DNA of 64,000 bases from NCBI GenBank assembly GCA_964480525.1, contig CAYZOV010000005.1, positions 1 to 64,000 on the forward strand, read 5' to 3'. Of this stretch, positions 33,510 to 42,902 are shown in pieces (the first letter of the stretch is position 1; each line of letters starts with the position of its first letter). Source of the stretch: JAAZZIT01 sp964480525 (GTDB taxonomy: Bacteria; Bacillota; Clostridia; Oscillospirales; Ruminococcaceae). A program made the translations under genes and the position numbers. The notes under the pieces were generated by a model. That model had not been told where the DNA came from, did no database searches, and saw nothing but the letters and a program-made list of their open reading frames with translations.

Positions 33510-35365
33510 TAAATGTACTCCTTAATGGTTTTCAACAGCTTTTCCTTGCTAAATCCAAGCTCGTCAAACGCCTCGTCAATAGTCATTTGCTTAACATAAT
33601 CCTTAATTGCATAGCATTTAACATTGCCAAATTCACTTGCAAGCTTTTGACCAATAGAACCATTGTAATAAGTTTCCTCAAAGAAAATGACTGTTTCATA
33701 TTTTTTTATAATTTTCTTTACCTTGTCGTCAATCGGATAAATATTAACAAGCTTTAAAAGGTCGATTTTAGGCTCTGTTTCGTTAATTTCGCATACAGCG
33801 TCAAAAACATTATTATAAAGTCTGCCATAGGTAACCACCAACGTTTTTGCACCTGTGTTTTCGTGGTAAAAGCTTGTTCGTGGACGCTTGATTTCTCGAG
33901 TGGACTTTCCTCTCGGATAACGCACAGCCACAATTCCACTATCCTTATACACGGCATTATACATACATTTTCTAAGTTCGCCATAGCTTGACGGCGAATA
34001 AATTTTAACATTCGGAATAGTTGTCAAAAGCGAAATATCAAAAATTCCGTTGTGAGTTTCTCCGTCATCGCCCACAATACCTGCTCGGTCAACGCCTATC
34101 ACAGCGTGAAGTCCACCGATAGAAATATCGTGTACCAACTGGTCAAAACCACGTTGTAAAAACGTAGAATACACACAGAAAACAGGAATTTTGCCCATTG
34201 TCGCAAGTCCACCGCAAAAAGTAATGGCGTGTTCCTCGGCAATACCCACATCAAAAAATCGTTCGGGAAATGCCTTTGCGAAAAATTGCAAGCCCGTACC
34301 GTATTTCATCGCAGCAGTAACTGCACAAATTCTGTCGTCCTCTTTAGCAAAATTACATAGCTCGTTTCCGAAAGCTGACGAAAAGCTGTCAAGTGCCACA
34401 ACATCAGGGTTTCCTGTTTCGATTTCAAACGAGCCTACCCCGTGAAACTCTCCCGGATTTGCTTCGGCAGGAGCATAGCCCTTTCCTTTCACGGTATTAA
34501 CTGCCACAACAACAGGTCGCTTTTTAGCTTTGGCTGCTCGAAGTCCTTCTTCAAGCTCCTGCATATTATGACCGTCAACAGGCCCTACAAATTCAAACCC
34601 CAAGTCCTCAAAAATTGTTGAGCTTAGAACTAAATTTTTAAATGCGTCCTTAGAATTTTTCAGCGTATGTTTAAGGGGAGTACCGATAATAGGCGTTTTG
34701 TCAAGAGTTTTTTGAACAATGTCCTTTGTTCTTAAATAGCTGTCCTTGTATCTTAATGACGAAAGATACTTCGCCATACCACCGACAGTTTTGGAAATTG
34801 ACATATCGTTAATATTAAGCACCACAACTAAGTTTACGTCAGATTTCCCTGCATTATTAAGCCCCTCGTAAGCCATTCCACCCGTAAATGCACCGTCGCC
34901 CACAACAGCAATAGCATAATTTTTACTGCCGTTCATTTTCATAGCACTTGCTATTCCAAACGCTGACGAAACGGCTGTTGAGCTATGACCCGAAACTACT
35001 GCGTCGTGAACCGACTCGTAAGGCTTTGTAAATCCCGAAATTCCGTCCTTTTTTCTAAGTGTAGAAAATTCGCTATATCTTCCCGTTAGAATTTTATGAG
35101 TATACGCTTGATGACCAACGTCAAAAATAATCTTGTCGTCAGGCGAATTGAAAATTCTGTGCAGAGCAAGTGTAAGCTCGACAGTACCCAAATTAGACGA
35201 AAGATGTCCACCGTTTACCGAAACGGTTTCAATAAGAACCTTTCGGATATTTTCGCAAAGCTTTTCACATTGGTTATAACTAAGCTTTTTCAAATCCTTA
35301 GGCAAATCCATTTTATCAAGCGAAACAGGAACAACCCTTTTTCTATTGTTGTTATTGTCCTTCAT
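33509..35365 (-). CDS. dxs: 1-deoxy-D-xylulose-5-phosphate synthase
   Basis: The first, thiamine-diphosphate-dependent step of the MEP isoprenoid pathway. 618 residues with FDVGHQAYTHKILTGR, SGHSSTAVSSAFGIA, the ThDP motif GDGAFTGGMAYEGLNNAG, NINDMSIS, and the transketolase C domain. It follows ispA, so precursor and prenyl-chain genes are cotranscribed. Confidence 0.98.
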   Translation of the reverse strand: MKDNNNNRKRVVPVSLDKMDLPKDLKKLSYNQCEKLCENIRKVLIETVSVNGGHLSSNLGTVELTLALHRIFNSPDDKIIFDVGHQAYTHKILTGRYSEFSTLRKKDGISGFTKPYESVHDAVVSGHSSTAVSSAFGIASAMKMNGSKNYAIAVVGDGAFTGGMAYEGLNNAGKSDVNLVVVLNINDMSISKTVGGMAKYLSSLRYKDSYLRTKDIVQKTLDKTPIIGTPLKHTLKNSKDAFKNLVLSSTIFEDLGFEFVGPVDGHNMQELEEGLRAAKAKKRPVVVAVNTVKGKGYAPAEANPGEFHGVGSFEIETGNPDVVALDSFSSAFGNELCNFAKEDDRICAVTAAMKYGTGLQFFAKAFPERFFDVGIAEEHAITFCGGLATMGKIPVFCVYSTFLQRGFDQLVHDISIGGLHAVIGVDRAGIVGDDGETHNGIFDISLLTTIPNVKIYSPSSYGELRKCMYNAVYKDSGIVAVRYPRGKSTREIKRPRTSFYHENTGAKTLVVTYGRLYNNVFDAVCEINETEPKIDLLKLVNIYPIDDKVKKIIKKYETVIFFEETYYNGSIGQKLASEFGNVKCYAIKDYVKQMTIDEAFDELGFSKEKLLKTIKEYI

Positions 35366-35380
35366 TTCTAAAACTCCCGA

Positions 35381-36271
35381 TTAGTTTTTTCTGGCAAGCA
35401 GATATTCCGTAAGCTCTTTTAAGTAAGCTGTATTTTCAAAATTCTCTAATACCTTAATTGCGTCATTTGTAAGCTGTGACGAAATTTCTTTTGATTTTTC
35501 AAGTCCCAAAAGGGTTACATAGGTTGATTTTTCACTATTTTCGTCCTTGCCGATTGTCTTGCCCATTTCCTCAAAACTACCCTCAACGTCCAAAATATCA
35601 TCAACAATTTGGAAAGCTCGTCCGATTAAATCGGCATATTCATTAGCATAACCGATTAAATCTTCACGGTCAGCAAGCACGCAGCCCATTTGGCACGACG
35701 CCTCAATCAATGCACCTGTTTTTAGCGACTGCAAAGTGTTCAGCTCATCAAGTGAAATCTTTCGTTTTTCGCTTTCTATGTCAACAACCTGTCCACCAAT
35801 CATTCCGCCTACTCCCACAGCAGAAGAAATAATTTTAATAAGCTTTACAGCCTTTTCAAAAGAAATTACGCCCTCAAGTGCATAGTTTGAAATTATTTCA
35901 AACGGCAATGTATTAAGTGCGTCCCCTGCCAAAAGTGCGATACTTTCGGGGAATTTTTTGTGACAAGACGGTCTGCCACGGCGAAAATCGTCATTATCCA
36001 TACAAGGCAGGTCATCGTGAATGAGAGAAAATGTGTGTATCATTTCAATACAGCACGCAATGTCCACATACTTTTTATATTCCCCACCACAAATTCGGCA
36101 AAACTCAAGCACAAGCATTGGGCGTATTCTTTTGCCACCTGCACAAAGAGAATACTCCATAGCCTCGCAAATAATTTCTCTGAGCTGTGGTCGTTTATCG
36201 CATATTTTTTCAAGAGAATTGTTAATCATCTCTCGGTATTCGTCAAAAAACAATTTATTTTCATTAGTCAT
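35381..36271 (-). CDS. ispA: Polyprenyl (geranylgeranyl/farnesyl) diphosphate synthase
   Basis: A 296-residue trans-prenyltransferase. The first aspartate-rich motif is DDLPCMDNDD (with HDDLPCMD), the second QIVDDILD; GGKRIRPML binds the substrate. The short size and position between xseB and dxs fit IspA-type farnesyl diphosphate synthase; exact chain length cannot be read with certainty. Confidence 0.95.
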   Translation of the reverse strand: MTNENKLFFDEYREMINNSLEKICDKRPQLREIICEAMEYSLCAGGKRIRPMLVLEFCRICGGEYKKYVDIACCIEMIHTFSLIHDDLPCMDNDDFRRGRPSCHKKFPESIALLAGDALNTLPFEIISNYALEGVISFEKAVKLIKIISSAVGVGGMIGGQVVDIESEKRKISLDELNTLQSLKTGALIEASCQMGCVLADREDLIGYANEYADLIGRAFQIVDDILDVEGSFEEMGKTIGKDENSEKSTYVTLLGLEKSKEISSQLTNDAIKVLENFENTAYLKELTEYLLARKN

Positions 36272-36289
36272 TTAAAATGCACCTAGCCT

Positions 36290-36478
36290 TTAAATATCAT
36301 TTTTCTCAATTATTTCAACCTCAAGCTTAGCCTTTTCAAGCTGTTTTTTACAATCCACCGACAGCTCGACAGCCTCCTTGTACAAATCAAGCGACTGGGA
36401 AAGCTCCACTTCGCCACCTTCTAGGATTTTAATAATTTCCTGTAATCTATCAAGTGATTTTTCAAAAGTCATAGTCAA
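36290..36478 (-). CDS. xseB: Exodeoxyribonuclease VII small subunit
   Basis: 62 residues of the typical form: TFEKSLDRLQEIIKILEGGE, then a segment with LSQSLDLYKEAV and the C-terminal helix. It multimerises on XseA to form the single-strand-specific exonuclease VII. It lies 9 nt after the xseA stop. Confidence 0.95.
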   Translation of the reverse strand: MTMTFEKSLDRLQEIIKILEGGEVELSQSLDLYKEAVELSVDCKKQLEKAKLEVEIIEKNDI

Positions 36479-36487
36479 AAACCTCTG

Positions 36488-37684
36488 TTAATCTACAATT
36501 TTTTTAATTTCTGCCTCAGCCTGTCCGTTTAAAAATCGAATGTTAATCTTATCACCAACGGAAATCTCGGCTGAATTTTTTACTGCGTTATCGTTTTTAG
36601 AAACAACGCTGTACCCACGTTCCATAACCGAAAAAGGATTTAACACCGAAAGCTTTGAGGCATTTACGGTGAGAGCTTTGTCAAGCCTTTGGAAATTTTG
36701 CTCGAATGCGTTTTTTACATTTCTCATCGCCTTGTCAAGCTTTGAAATGTCGTTATCTATTCGACTTTTCGGGGAAAAAGCATTTATTTTGCCGTCAAAA
36801 CCAAGCACTTGTTTTTCACAGCTTGAAATTTTCTTTTCCGTTAAAAGTTTGATATATGAAACATATTTATCAATATTTGAAATAGTTGTCCACATATCAG
36901 GCACAGCTATTTCTGCCGCAGCAGACGGTGTAGGCACTCTCAAATCGGCTGCGTAGTCCGTCAAGGTTGTGTCGGTCTGGTGACCCACAGCCGAAATAAC
37001 AGGCGTGGAGCAATCATACACAGCCATCACCACTTTTTCGGTATTAAACGCACCCAAATCCTCTGCCGAACCTCCACCACGAGCGAGAATAATTGTGTCT
37101 GCATTAGCTTTGTCGGCTCTGAATAACGCCTTTGCAATCATTTCGGGAGCGTCACCCCCCTGCACAAGTGTCGGAAAAACCTTAACCTTGCACACAGGAC
37201 AACGTCTTGAAATAACATTTATAATATCCTGCAACGCTGCCCCCGACGATGAAGTCACCACAGCGATTTTCTTCGGATTTTTTGAAATATTTCTTTTAAT
37301 GCTAGGGTCAAAAACCCCCATTTTTTCAAGCTTTTGCTTTAGCTCGTCAAAAGAATTTTTAACCACACCAATTCCTATCGGTTGCATATCCGTTACAACA
37401 AGCTGGTACACTCCGTCACGCTCGTAAACGTCAACGTTTCCAAACGCAACAACACTCATTCCCTCGGACAAATCAAATTTGATTTTTCCGGCATTTGCAG
37501 AAAACATAACAGCCTTAACAATGCCCTCCTCGTCCTTGAGGGAAAAATATATATGCCCCGAACTATAATTTGCTCTTAAATTTGAAATTTCGCCTTTAAC
37601 AGCTACCCCGTGAAGCTTTGTATCAGATTTGATTTTAAAGCCCACATATCTGTTAAGCTGAGATACTGTGAGAATTGAACTCAT
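36488..37684 (-). CDS. xseA: Exodeoxyribonuclease VII large subunit
   Basis: 398 residues: an N-terminal OB-fold (LTVSQLNRYVGFKIKSD), and the nuclease core with VVTSSSGAALQDIINVISRR, ILARGGGSAEDLGAFN and SAVGHQTDTTLTDYAADLRV, which carry the catalytic blocks, and a C-terminal coiled coil ending in NPFSVMERGYSVV. Overlaps the TsaD-like gene by 4 nt (ATGA). Confidence 0.97.
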   Translation of the reverse strand: MSSILTVSQLNRYVGFKIKSDTKLHGVAVKGEISNLRANYSSGHIYFSLKDEEGIVKAVMFSANAGKIKFDLSEGMSVVAFGNVDVYERDGVYQLVVTDMQPIGIGVVKNSFDELKQKLEKMGVFDPSIKRNISKNPKKIAVVTSSSGAALQDIINVISRRCPVCKVKVFPTLVQGGDAPEMIAKALFRADKANADTIILARGGGSAEDLGAFNTEKVVMAVYDCSTPVISAVGHQTDTTLTDYAADLRVPTPSAAAEIAVPDMWTTISNIDKYVSYIKLLTEKKISSCEKQVLGFDGKINAFSPKSRIDNDISKLDKAMRNVKNAFEQNFQRLDKALTVNASKLSVLNPFSVMERGYSVVSKNDNAVKNSAEISVGDKINIRFLNGQAEAEIKKIVD

Positions 37685-38622
37685 ACTAACCCCTTTTTAA
37701 TTGCTGAAAAAATTGCGACACCTACTGCGTTATCACAGGAAAACTCCGGCTCGGCAAAATTTCCGCCAAATTCCTCAAAAAGCTTGTCGGCGATAATTTT
37801 GTCGGACATAACGCCACCTGCAAACACAAGCTCAAGTTTTCCGTACTTTTCAAATGCCGAAATTATCATTCCACGAACAGCACTATAAACATATTCAAGT
37901 GCAAAACGGCTTATATCCTCTTTAGTTTCGCCATTTGCGTACATTTTTTTAAAAATATTTTCCCCACCCGACAAGCAACAATTCATTCCTTTGATGGTAG
38001 GTCTGATTTTAAAATTCTTTTCACTTTTTGTCGCAAGCTGTTCAATTTCTTTACCGCAAGGAAACGAAAGCCCCATCATAACACCTGCTCGGTCGATAAG
38101 CTGGCCTGCTTTAAGGTCAAGTGACGTGCCTATTTCTTCGATTTTAACAACCTCGTCCTTGTCGCCCCTGCAAAGTAGCATATCGGTTGTTCCACCACTT
38201 ATATGAAAAGCAATAAACGGTTTATCCGAATTTAAAAGCGATAGTTTATCGCAGGAATAAAGAGCCGACAAAATATGCCCTACCTGATGAGAGGTCTTGA
38301 ACATTTCAACACCCGAAACAGAAACTATTCCACTTGCAATACTTTGTCCAACAAGAAAGCACGGCATATACGAGCCGTCAATCCATCTGGGCTTTATAGA
38401 CACGCCAACGGCACAAATATCCTTACACTCGTCCTTTACGCCCTCGACAATTTCGCTAAACTGTTTAGTATGATGAAAAACAGCGTCCGATTGGCGAAGT
38501 CCAAGTTCGCCGTTTTTTACAGGCAAAAGCCTTTTACTTTGATAGACTTTGCGACTTTCACAATCAAAGACAGCACACGAAGTTGTATAGTTACTGGTAT
38601 CTATGCCAAAGGTTCTACTCAT
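37681..38622 (-). CDS. TsaD/Kae1-like paralogue (ASKHA superfamily)
   Basis: About 313 residues starting at the ATG at 38622 (GAGG 6 nt upstream). It begins TFGIDTSNYTTSCAVFD, has a metal-binding HxxxH (TSHQVGHILSAL), FHISGGTTDMLLC and a C-terminal VFAGGVMSDKI, the same plan as TsaD, the tRNA threonylcarbamoyl transferase, but with clear divergence (true TsaD has GIETSCDDT). Clostridia often carry it between nusB and xseA, where folD sits in Bacillus. Its function is unknown; it may be a second carbamoyltransferase-like enzyme. Confidence 0.8.
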   Translation of the reverse strand: MSRTFGIDTSNYTTSCAVFDCESRKVYQSKRLLPVKNGELGLRQSDAVFHHTKQFSEIVEGVKDECKDICAVGVSIKPRWIDGSYMPCFLVGQSIASGIVSVSGVEMFKTSHQVGHILSALYSCDKLSLLNSDKPFIAFHISGGTTDMLLCRGDKDEVVKIEEIGTSLDLKAGQLIDRAGVMMGLSFPCGKEIEQLATKSEKNFKIRPTIKGMNCCLSGGENIFKKMYANGETKEDISRFALEYVYSAVRGMIISAFEKYGKLELVFAGGVMSDKIIADKLFEEFGGNFAEPEFSCDNAVGVAIFSAIKKGLV

Positions 38623-39040
38623 TTTCTTCCTCAAGACTTCTGGCGTAGGCGCCGAGTATTCCGTTTACAAATGACACGTCTGCTTTTTGAGCATATTTTT
38701 TTGTTATAATTACAGCTTCGCTGACAGCAACATTAACAGGCACTTTTTCTTCAAAAATAGCCTCATAAAGAGCAAGTCGCAGAACTGCAAGATTTATTTT
38801 CGGGATTCTGTCAAATGTACGTTTATCACTAAATTTTGTGATAATTGGGTCGATAATTTCAAGATTTGAATACACGCCTTTTACAATATTTTTCACATCT
38901 TCGTTAAGTACAATTTCTTTTTCGTCGTCCATTGTATTTAAAGCGTCGTCAAAAATAACGTCTATATCATCATCTCTAAAACTTTTTTCAAAAATAACAA
39001 CAAATGCAGATTCCCTAATAGCACTTCTCGGAATATTCAC
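38615..39040 (-). CDS. nusB: Transcription antitermination protein NusB
   Basis: A 141-residue all-helical RNA-binding protein: IPRSAIRESAFVVIFEKSF near the start and FDRIPKINLAVLRLALYEA, then VPVNVAVSEAVIITKKY at the C-terminal side, and FVNGILGAY at the end. It acts with NusE at rRNA boxA sites. Overlaps the TsaD-like gene by 8 nt. Confidence 0.96.
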   Translation of the reverse strand: MNIPRSAIRESAFVVIFEKSFRDDDIDVIFDDALNTMDDEKEIVLNEDVKNIVKGVYSNLEIIDPIITKFSDKRTFDRIPKINLAVLRLALYEAIFEEKVPVNVAVSEAVIITKKYAQKADVSFVNGILGAYARSLEEENE

Positions 39041-39083
39041 TAAAACACATCCTTATTCTTTTTTTCTTTACAACAAACACCTC

Positions 39084-39114
39084 AAGCCCTCAAAGTAAAA
39101 CACTTCAAAGGCTT
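39084..39114 (-). other. Hairpin between asp23 and nusB
   Basis: AAGCC/GGCTT arms with an inner AAGT/ACTT pairing form a short hairpin in the 82-nt gap. There is no good U tract on the minus strand, so partial termination or processing is the most that can be said. Confidence 0.3.
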
Positions 39115-39122
39115 AGAGAAAA

Positions 39123-39470
39123 TTATTCAAAAACAATATCAGCGACAACCACGTTTACTCTTGATACAGCTATGCCTGTCATAGACTGCACCGAACTTTT
39201 TACATTTGCCTGAACACTTTCGGCAACGCTAACAGCCTTGCTTCCGCCTTTGATGATAATTTTCAGAGTTATTTCAACAACGTCCTCATTAAGTTTGATA
39301 GAAACATCTCCGACATCTTCTTTTTTTACAAACAAATCTTTAATTGTTTTTTTAGACGGAACAATTGCATAAACACCGTCTGTTTCATTAACGGAGTTTT
39401 TTACAATCGAAGCAATAACATCTTCGCTAATTCTGAGCGCACCCGGTATGCTCTTTTTTACATCAGCCAT
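39123..39470 (-). CDS. Asp23/Gls24 family envelope stress protein
   Basis: A 115-residue protein of the Asp23/DUF322 family: GALRISEDVIASIVKNSVNE, VGDVSIKLNEDVVEITLKII and VAESVQANVKSSVQSMTGI, then VNVVVADI. The B. subtilis counterpart next to nusB is YqhY, implicated in control of acetyl-CoA carboxylase. Here accBC, which precede it in Bacillus, are absent and the spoIIIA operon lies directly upstream. It is the first gene of the operon. Confidence 0.92.
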   Translation of the reverse strand: MADVKKSIPGALRISEDVIASIVKNSVNETDGVYAIVPSKKTIKDLFVKKEDVGDVSIKLNEDVVEITLKIIIKGGSKAVSVAESVQANVKSSVQSMTGIAVSRVNVVVADIVFE

Positions 39471-39548
39471 AAAATTTACCTCCTAATAGATAAGCTATTT
39501 TCACATTTCAAAACACATACACAAAAATAGCTATACATAGTCAAGTAT

Positions 39549-39577
39549 ATTATAACACCTTTTTCAAAAAAGCACAA
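39549..39577 (-). promoter_or_regulatory. Promoter of the asp23-recN operon
   Basis: On the minus strand TTGTGC (39572-39577), 17 nt, TATAAT (39549-39554), 78 nt before the asp23 ATG. The spoIIIAH stop is only 13 nt upstream of the -35, so vegetative genes restart here after the sporulation operon. Confidence 0.65.
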
Positions 39578-39589
39578 CCCTTTTTTTGA

Positions 39590-40126
39590 TTATTTTACAT
39601 CATAAATACGAATATTTTCATTTTCGACGTCCACTTCGCTTAAAAGAATATCTTTAATCTGCGCCGCTTGGCTGGCAACCAACCCGTCTGATTTAACGAC
39701 AATATTTGCATTTTGACCGTCTAAGTAAACAACGCAGTCCTCAAATCCTGCGGCTTTTATCAGACTTTCAACCTGATTTTCGCTTTCAATCAACGCAGAC
39801 AGCGAAACGGCTTTTTCCGTTGCCACTTCTTGTTCTTCGGCTGTTGAATCTCCCCCCGACATAATCGTTTGCAAAGTTTCGATTGATTCGTCACGGGAAT
39901 TCATTTTGTCAAGTCTTGCCTGTGCGAAATAATCTTCGGTTTTGCTGTCAACAAGCTGAGATTCACCGTAATTAACCGAAACACCGCCGTTGACTTTTTC
40001 TGTTGCTTTAATTTTACCGTCATCAAGGGATAACGTGTAATTTGCATAAATCGCAAGTCCTAAAGCAAGAGTTAATCCTGCAAGAATAATCTGTTTTTTA
40101 CCGATAATAATATTTGGCATTTTCAT
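39590..40126 (-). CDS. spoIIIAH: Stage III sporulation protein AH
   Basis: 178 residues with one N-terminal membrane helix (about 11-28, IILAGLTLALGLAIYAN) and an extracytoplasmic C-terminal ring-forming domain (LIKAAGFEDCVVYLDG, then NIVVKSDGL). SpoIIIAH of the mother cell binds SpoIIQ of the forespore across the intermembrane space. The last gene of the spoIIIA operon. Confidence 0.93.
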   Translation of the reverse strand: MKMPNIIIGKKQIILAGLTLALGLAIYANYTLSLDDGKIKATEKVNGGVSVNYGESQLVDSKTEDYFAQARLDKMNSRDESIETLQTIMSGGDSTAEEQEVATEKAVSLSALIESENQVESLIKAAGFEDCVVYLDGQNANIVVKSDGLVASQAAQIKDILLSEVDVENENIRIYDVK

Positions 40127-40147
40127 CTGACTGGCTTCCTTTCTTAG

Positions 40148-40693
40148 TTAATAATCTTTCAACGGCGCAACACACACGCCCGTAGAAGAAATATCAAGAA
40201 CAGTTGATACCGTTCTGATAATACGTTCCGTCACTTTAACATCATCACCTCCCTCGCATACAACTGCAACGCCGCTGATTTTGGGCGTATTTATTTTCTT
40301 GACAAGCGCCTCCTTTTTTCCGTTGTTATCAATCAAAACATATTGGTTTTTATAACTTGACGACGAATCGTTACTGTCTTTAACCAATTCTTGGGCATAT
40401 TCATATTCCGTTGTACCCTCGATAGTCACCATTACTTTGACTTCGCCCACACCTGATATTTCCGAAAGTATTCTGCAAAGTTCGTCCTCTATTTGCTTTT
40501 TATAATCGCTTGTATCTTTGTCAATACTCACCGTCGCAGAGGTTTGGGAAGCCTCGTTGTCGTTTTCAAAAAAAGTCGATATAAAAATCAATAATATTCC
40601 GATTATTCCGATTAAAAATATCAGATTAAGCCTATTCTTTTTATCAAACAAGCCTTTTAATTTATCAATAATTCTATCTGTATTATTCTTCAT
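40148..40693 (-). CDS. spoIIIAG: Stage III sporulation protein AG
   Basis: 181 residues, one membrane helix (about 22-42) and a ring-building motif domain (LCRILSEISGVGEVKVMVTI, ISGVAVVCEGGDDVKV). Forms the large channel ring in the feeding-tube complex. Overlaps spoIIIAF by 11 nt. Confidence 0.93.
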   Translation of the reverse strand: MKNNTDRIIDKLKGLFDKKNRLNLIFLIGIIGILLIFISTFFENDNEASQTSATVSIDKDTSDYKKQIEDELCRILSEISGVGEVKVMVTIEGTTEYEYAQELVKDSNDSSSSYKNQYVLIDNNGKKEALVKKINTPKISGVAVVCEGGDDVKVTERIIRTVSTVLDISSTGVCVAPLKDY

Positions 40694-41156
40694 ATTTTAC
40701 AAACTCCAAATTTATTTGTTCGCCTAACAAATCTTTTATAATTTTTTCAGCTTCGATTTTGTCCGATTCTTTAACCGAAATGGTTATATTTTTAATTTCT
40801 AAATAATTATATTCATCAAAAAAAGTTTCTATGACTATATCTTTGTATGTTAAACCGTTTTTGTCAAAATAGATTTTAAGGTTCTTTTCGGCGGTTTCTT
40901 CAATTTCGGTTACATACGCTTGCTGAATACTTTTGGACAAATCCTCGCTTGATTCCATTGTTTGCATTGTCAAATCGTCAAACGAAAAATCAAACTGGAT
41001 TTTGGTTAAAATTGAAATCATACTTACAAGCATGACAAGTGACATTACATTTTTAAAACTTTTGTAAATATTTTGATTGGGCAAAATATTTTTCAAAACA
41101 AAGAACGCTATTCCAAGCATACACCCCACGAAAACCGCAGTTTTTATTTCGTTCAA
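40683..41156 (-). CDS. spoIIIAF: Stage III sporulation protein AF
   Basis: 157 residues: two membrane helices near the N-terminus (about 6-24 and 35-52) and an outward domain ending DKIEAEKIIKDLLGEQINLE. A secretin-ring-like domain is known in this family. Lies between spoIIIAE and spoIIIAG in the canonical order. Confidence 0.9.
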   Translation of the reverse strand: MNEIKTAVFVGCMLGIAFFVLKNILPNQNIYKSFKNVMSLVMLVSMISILTKIQFDFSFDDLTMQTMESSEDLSKSIQQAYVTEIEETAEKNLKIYFDKNGLTYKDIVIETFFDEYNYLEIKNITISVKESDKIEAEKIIKDLLGEQINLEFVKYEE

Positions 41157-41167
41157 AACATCACACC

Positions 41168-42301
41168 CTAAATTGAATTATTACATATAATCATCAACAA
41201 CGCAGTTGAAATTATAAAAGATATACTTATACTGATTATGGTACTTAAACATATGGACATCAAAGACGAAATGTTTGACATAAACGAAGCCATTGCTTTT
41301 TCGTCGAGCATTTCAGATACAATTTCACAAAGATAGACCGCCATTTTCATTACCAAAATCGCAATTATCGGCTTGACAGCAAGAAACAGAATAACAACTA
41401 TTCCGACGGAACCTATTCCCGAACGAATTATGCCTAAACTTGATTTTAACGTTAAATACGTTTCAGACACCGCACCCCCGATAAAAGGAACGAAAGTTGA
41501 CACAGCATATTTTGCCGTTTTTGTAGCAACCGTATCAGACGAAACCCCTATTACACTTTGAATACTCAAAACCGCCACAACAACAGTCATAAGCACCCCC
41601 AGAATCCATTGAATTATCTTTTTAATTCCGTTTATGACTTTTCCAAATGCCATTTCTTCGTTTATCGCCCCCACAATGGAAAAGCAAAGTGCATAACTCA
41701 TAACCGGCAGAATTATGTTATTTGATAAGTACGCTATAATCTGACAAATGCTGAACATTGTCACATTATAGGCTGTTCCCGACAGAGCATTGCCACTTGT
41801 TATAATAACGCTGGAATACACGGGAATATAGCAATTCATAAACGTACTCATACATTCCAATGTGTTTACCACAGACGAAATGCACTCCTGAAAAGATGTT
41901 GTCAAAACAGTAGCACAGCATATCACAGAAATATATGAAAAGTTTTCTGTACAGCCACCCTTAGTCGGCACAAAATTTTTAACAACCGAACAAAGAATAA
42001 TTACAGCAACCATTTTCGCCGTCAGTTTACCGATACCGCCGATATTAAGCCTTAATATTGAAAGTATTTTATCTAAAATATCTTCTGTTTTAATATTGGA
42101 AAACGTAGAAAAATCGTATATATCTATGTTTTCTTCTTCCAGTTCAGCGACAATTTCGCCGTCTATTCCCTGTTCAATTTTTTGAGAAAGTTCGTCTTGA
42201 ATCTGTTGTAGTTGTTCATTTTCATCATTTTCGGCAAACACCGAAAAAGACGAAAAAAATATAACCGCAACCAACGACATTAACCCAACAATCTTTTTCA
42301 C
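41168..42301 (-). CDS. spoIIIAE: Stage III sporulation protein AE
   Basis: 377 residues: a cleavable-looking signal peptide (VGLMSLVAVIFFSSFSVFA), a charged Gln/Glu-rich stretch, then about seven membrane helices (from GKLTAKMVAVIILCSVV to the C-terminal IISISISFIISTALLMII). It is the polytopic core of the SpoIIIA machinery. Confidence 0.95.
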   Translation of the reverse strand: MKKIVGLMSLVAVIFFSSFSVFAENDENEQLQQIQDELSQKIEQGIDGEIVAELEEENIDIYDFSTFSNIKTEDILDKILSILRLNIGGIGKLTAKMVAVIILCSVVKNFVPTKGGCTENFSYISVICCATVLTTSFQECISSVVNTLECMSTFMNCYIPVYSSVIITSGNALSGTAYNVTMFSICQIIAYLSNNIILPVMSYALCFSIVGAINEEMAFGKVINGIKKIIQWILGVLMTVVVAVLSIQSVIGVSSDTVATKTAKYAVSTFVPFIGGAVSETYLTLKSSLGIIRSGIGSVGIVVILFLAVKPIIAILVMKMAVYLCEIVSEMLDEKAMASFMSNISSLMSICLSTIISISISFIISTALLMIICNNSI

Positions 42302-42303
42302 GT

Positions 42304-42693
42304 CTATATCAATATCCCTTCAATAATTGTCACCAAAGCGTTTATTATCGGCAAAGTAATTGACATAACAGAGATTTTGCCTGCTAATTCAACCACATTT
42401 GCAAGGCTGTTTTCTCCGCAATCTTTACAAGTATCTACACCGATTTGCGTAATGTAACATATCCCTGCGGATTTAAAAAGTATTTCCATATACTCATGCG
42501 AAAGTTCGGCTTTTGAAAACAGGTCGGTTACGGTATTGTTTATCTGCGATATTTTCCCGATAATCACTAGCATTACCACAACAACGCCAACAAGGGAAAT
42601 ACCCACGGCAATTTCTTTGGTGTTTTTCTCAACGATTTTACACAAAATTGACGCCGTTATACACAGTCCAACTATCAACACTATGTTCATCAT
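42304..42693 (-). CDS. spoIIIAD: Stage III sporulation protein AD
   Basis: 129 residues with about three to four membrane helices (IVLIVGLCITASILC, VGVVVVMLVIIG) and YMEILFKSAGICYITQIGV, CGENSLANVVELAGKI typical of the family. Starts within the spoIIIAC stop (ATGA overlap). Confidence 0.94.
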   Translation of the reverse strand: MMNIVLIVGLCITASILCKIVEKNTKEIAVGISLVGVVVVMLVIIGKISQINNTVTDLFSKAELSHEYMEILFKSAGICYITQIGVDTCKDCGENSLANVVELAGKISVMSITLPIINALVTIIEGILI

Positions 42694-42887
42694 AACAACC
42701 CAAACGTCTGCTTAATGCTTTCAAAAAGAACGCCTATTTCCTTGACAATAATCATAAGTACCACAATCAAACCCGCAAGTGTAGTCATCATTGCCTGTTC
42801 ATCTCTTTCCGCTCTTTTTAAAAGTTGGTTTAACACAGCAACAATTATTCCGATACCCGCAATTTTAAATATTAAATCTACTTCCAT
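42690..42887 (-). CDS. spoIIIAC: Stage III sporulation protein AC
   Basis: 65 residues with two membrane helices: IFKIAGIGIIVAVLNQLLK and MMTTLAGLIVVLMIIV. Sequence and size match the family closely. Member of the SpoIIIA complex, third gene of the operon. Confidence 0.95.
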   Translation of the reverse strand: MEVDLIFKIAGIGIIVAVLNQLLKRAERDEQAMMTTLAGLIVVLMIIVKEIGVLFESIKQTFGLL

Positions 42888-42902
42888 ATTTTTTCTCCGT
42901 TA

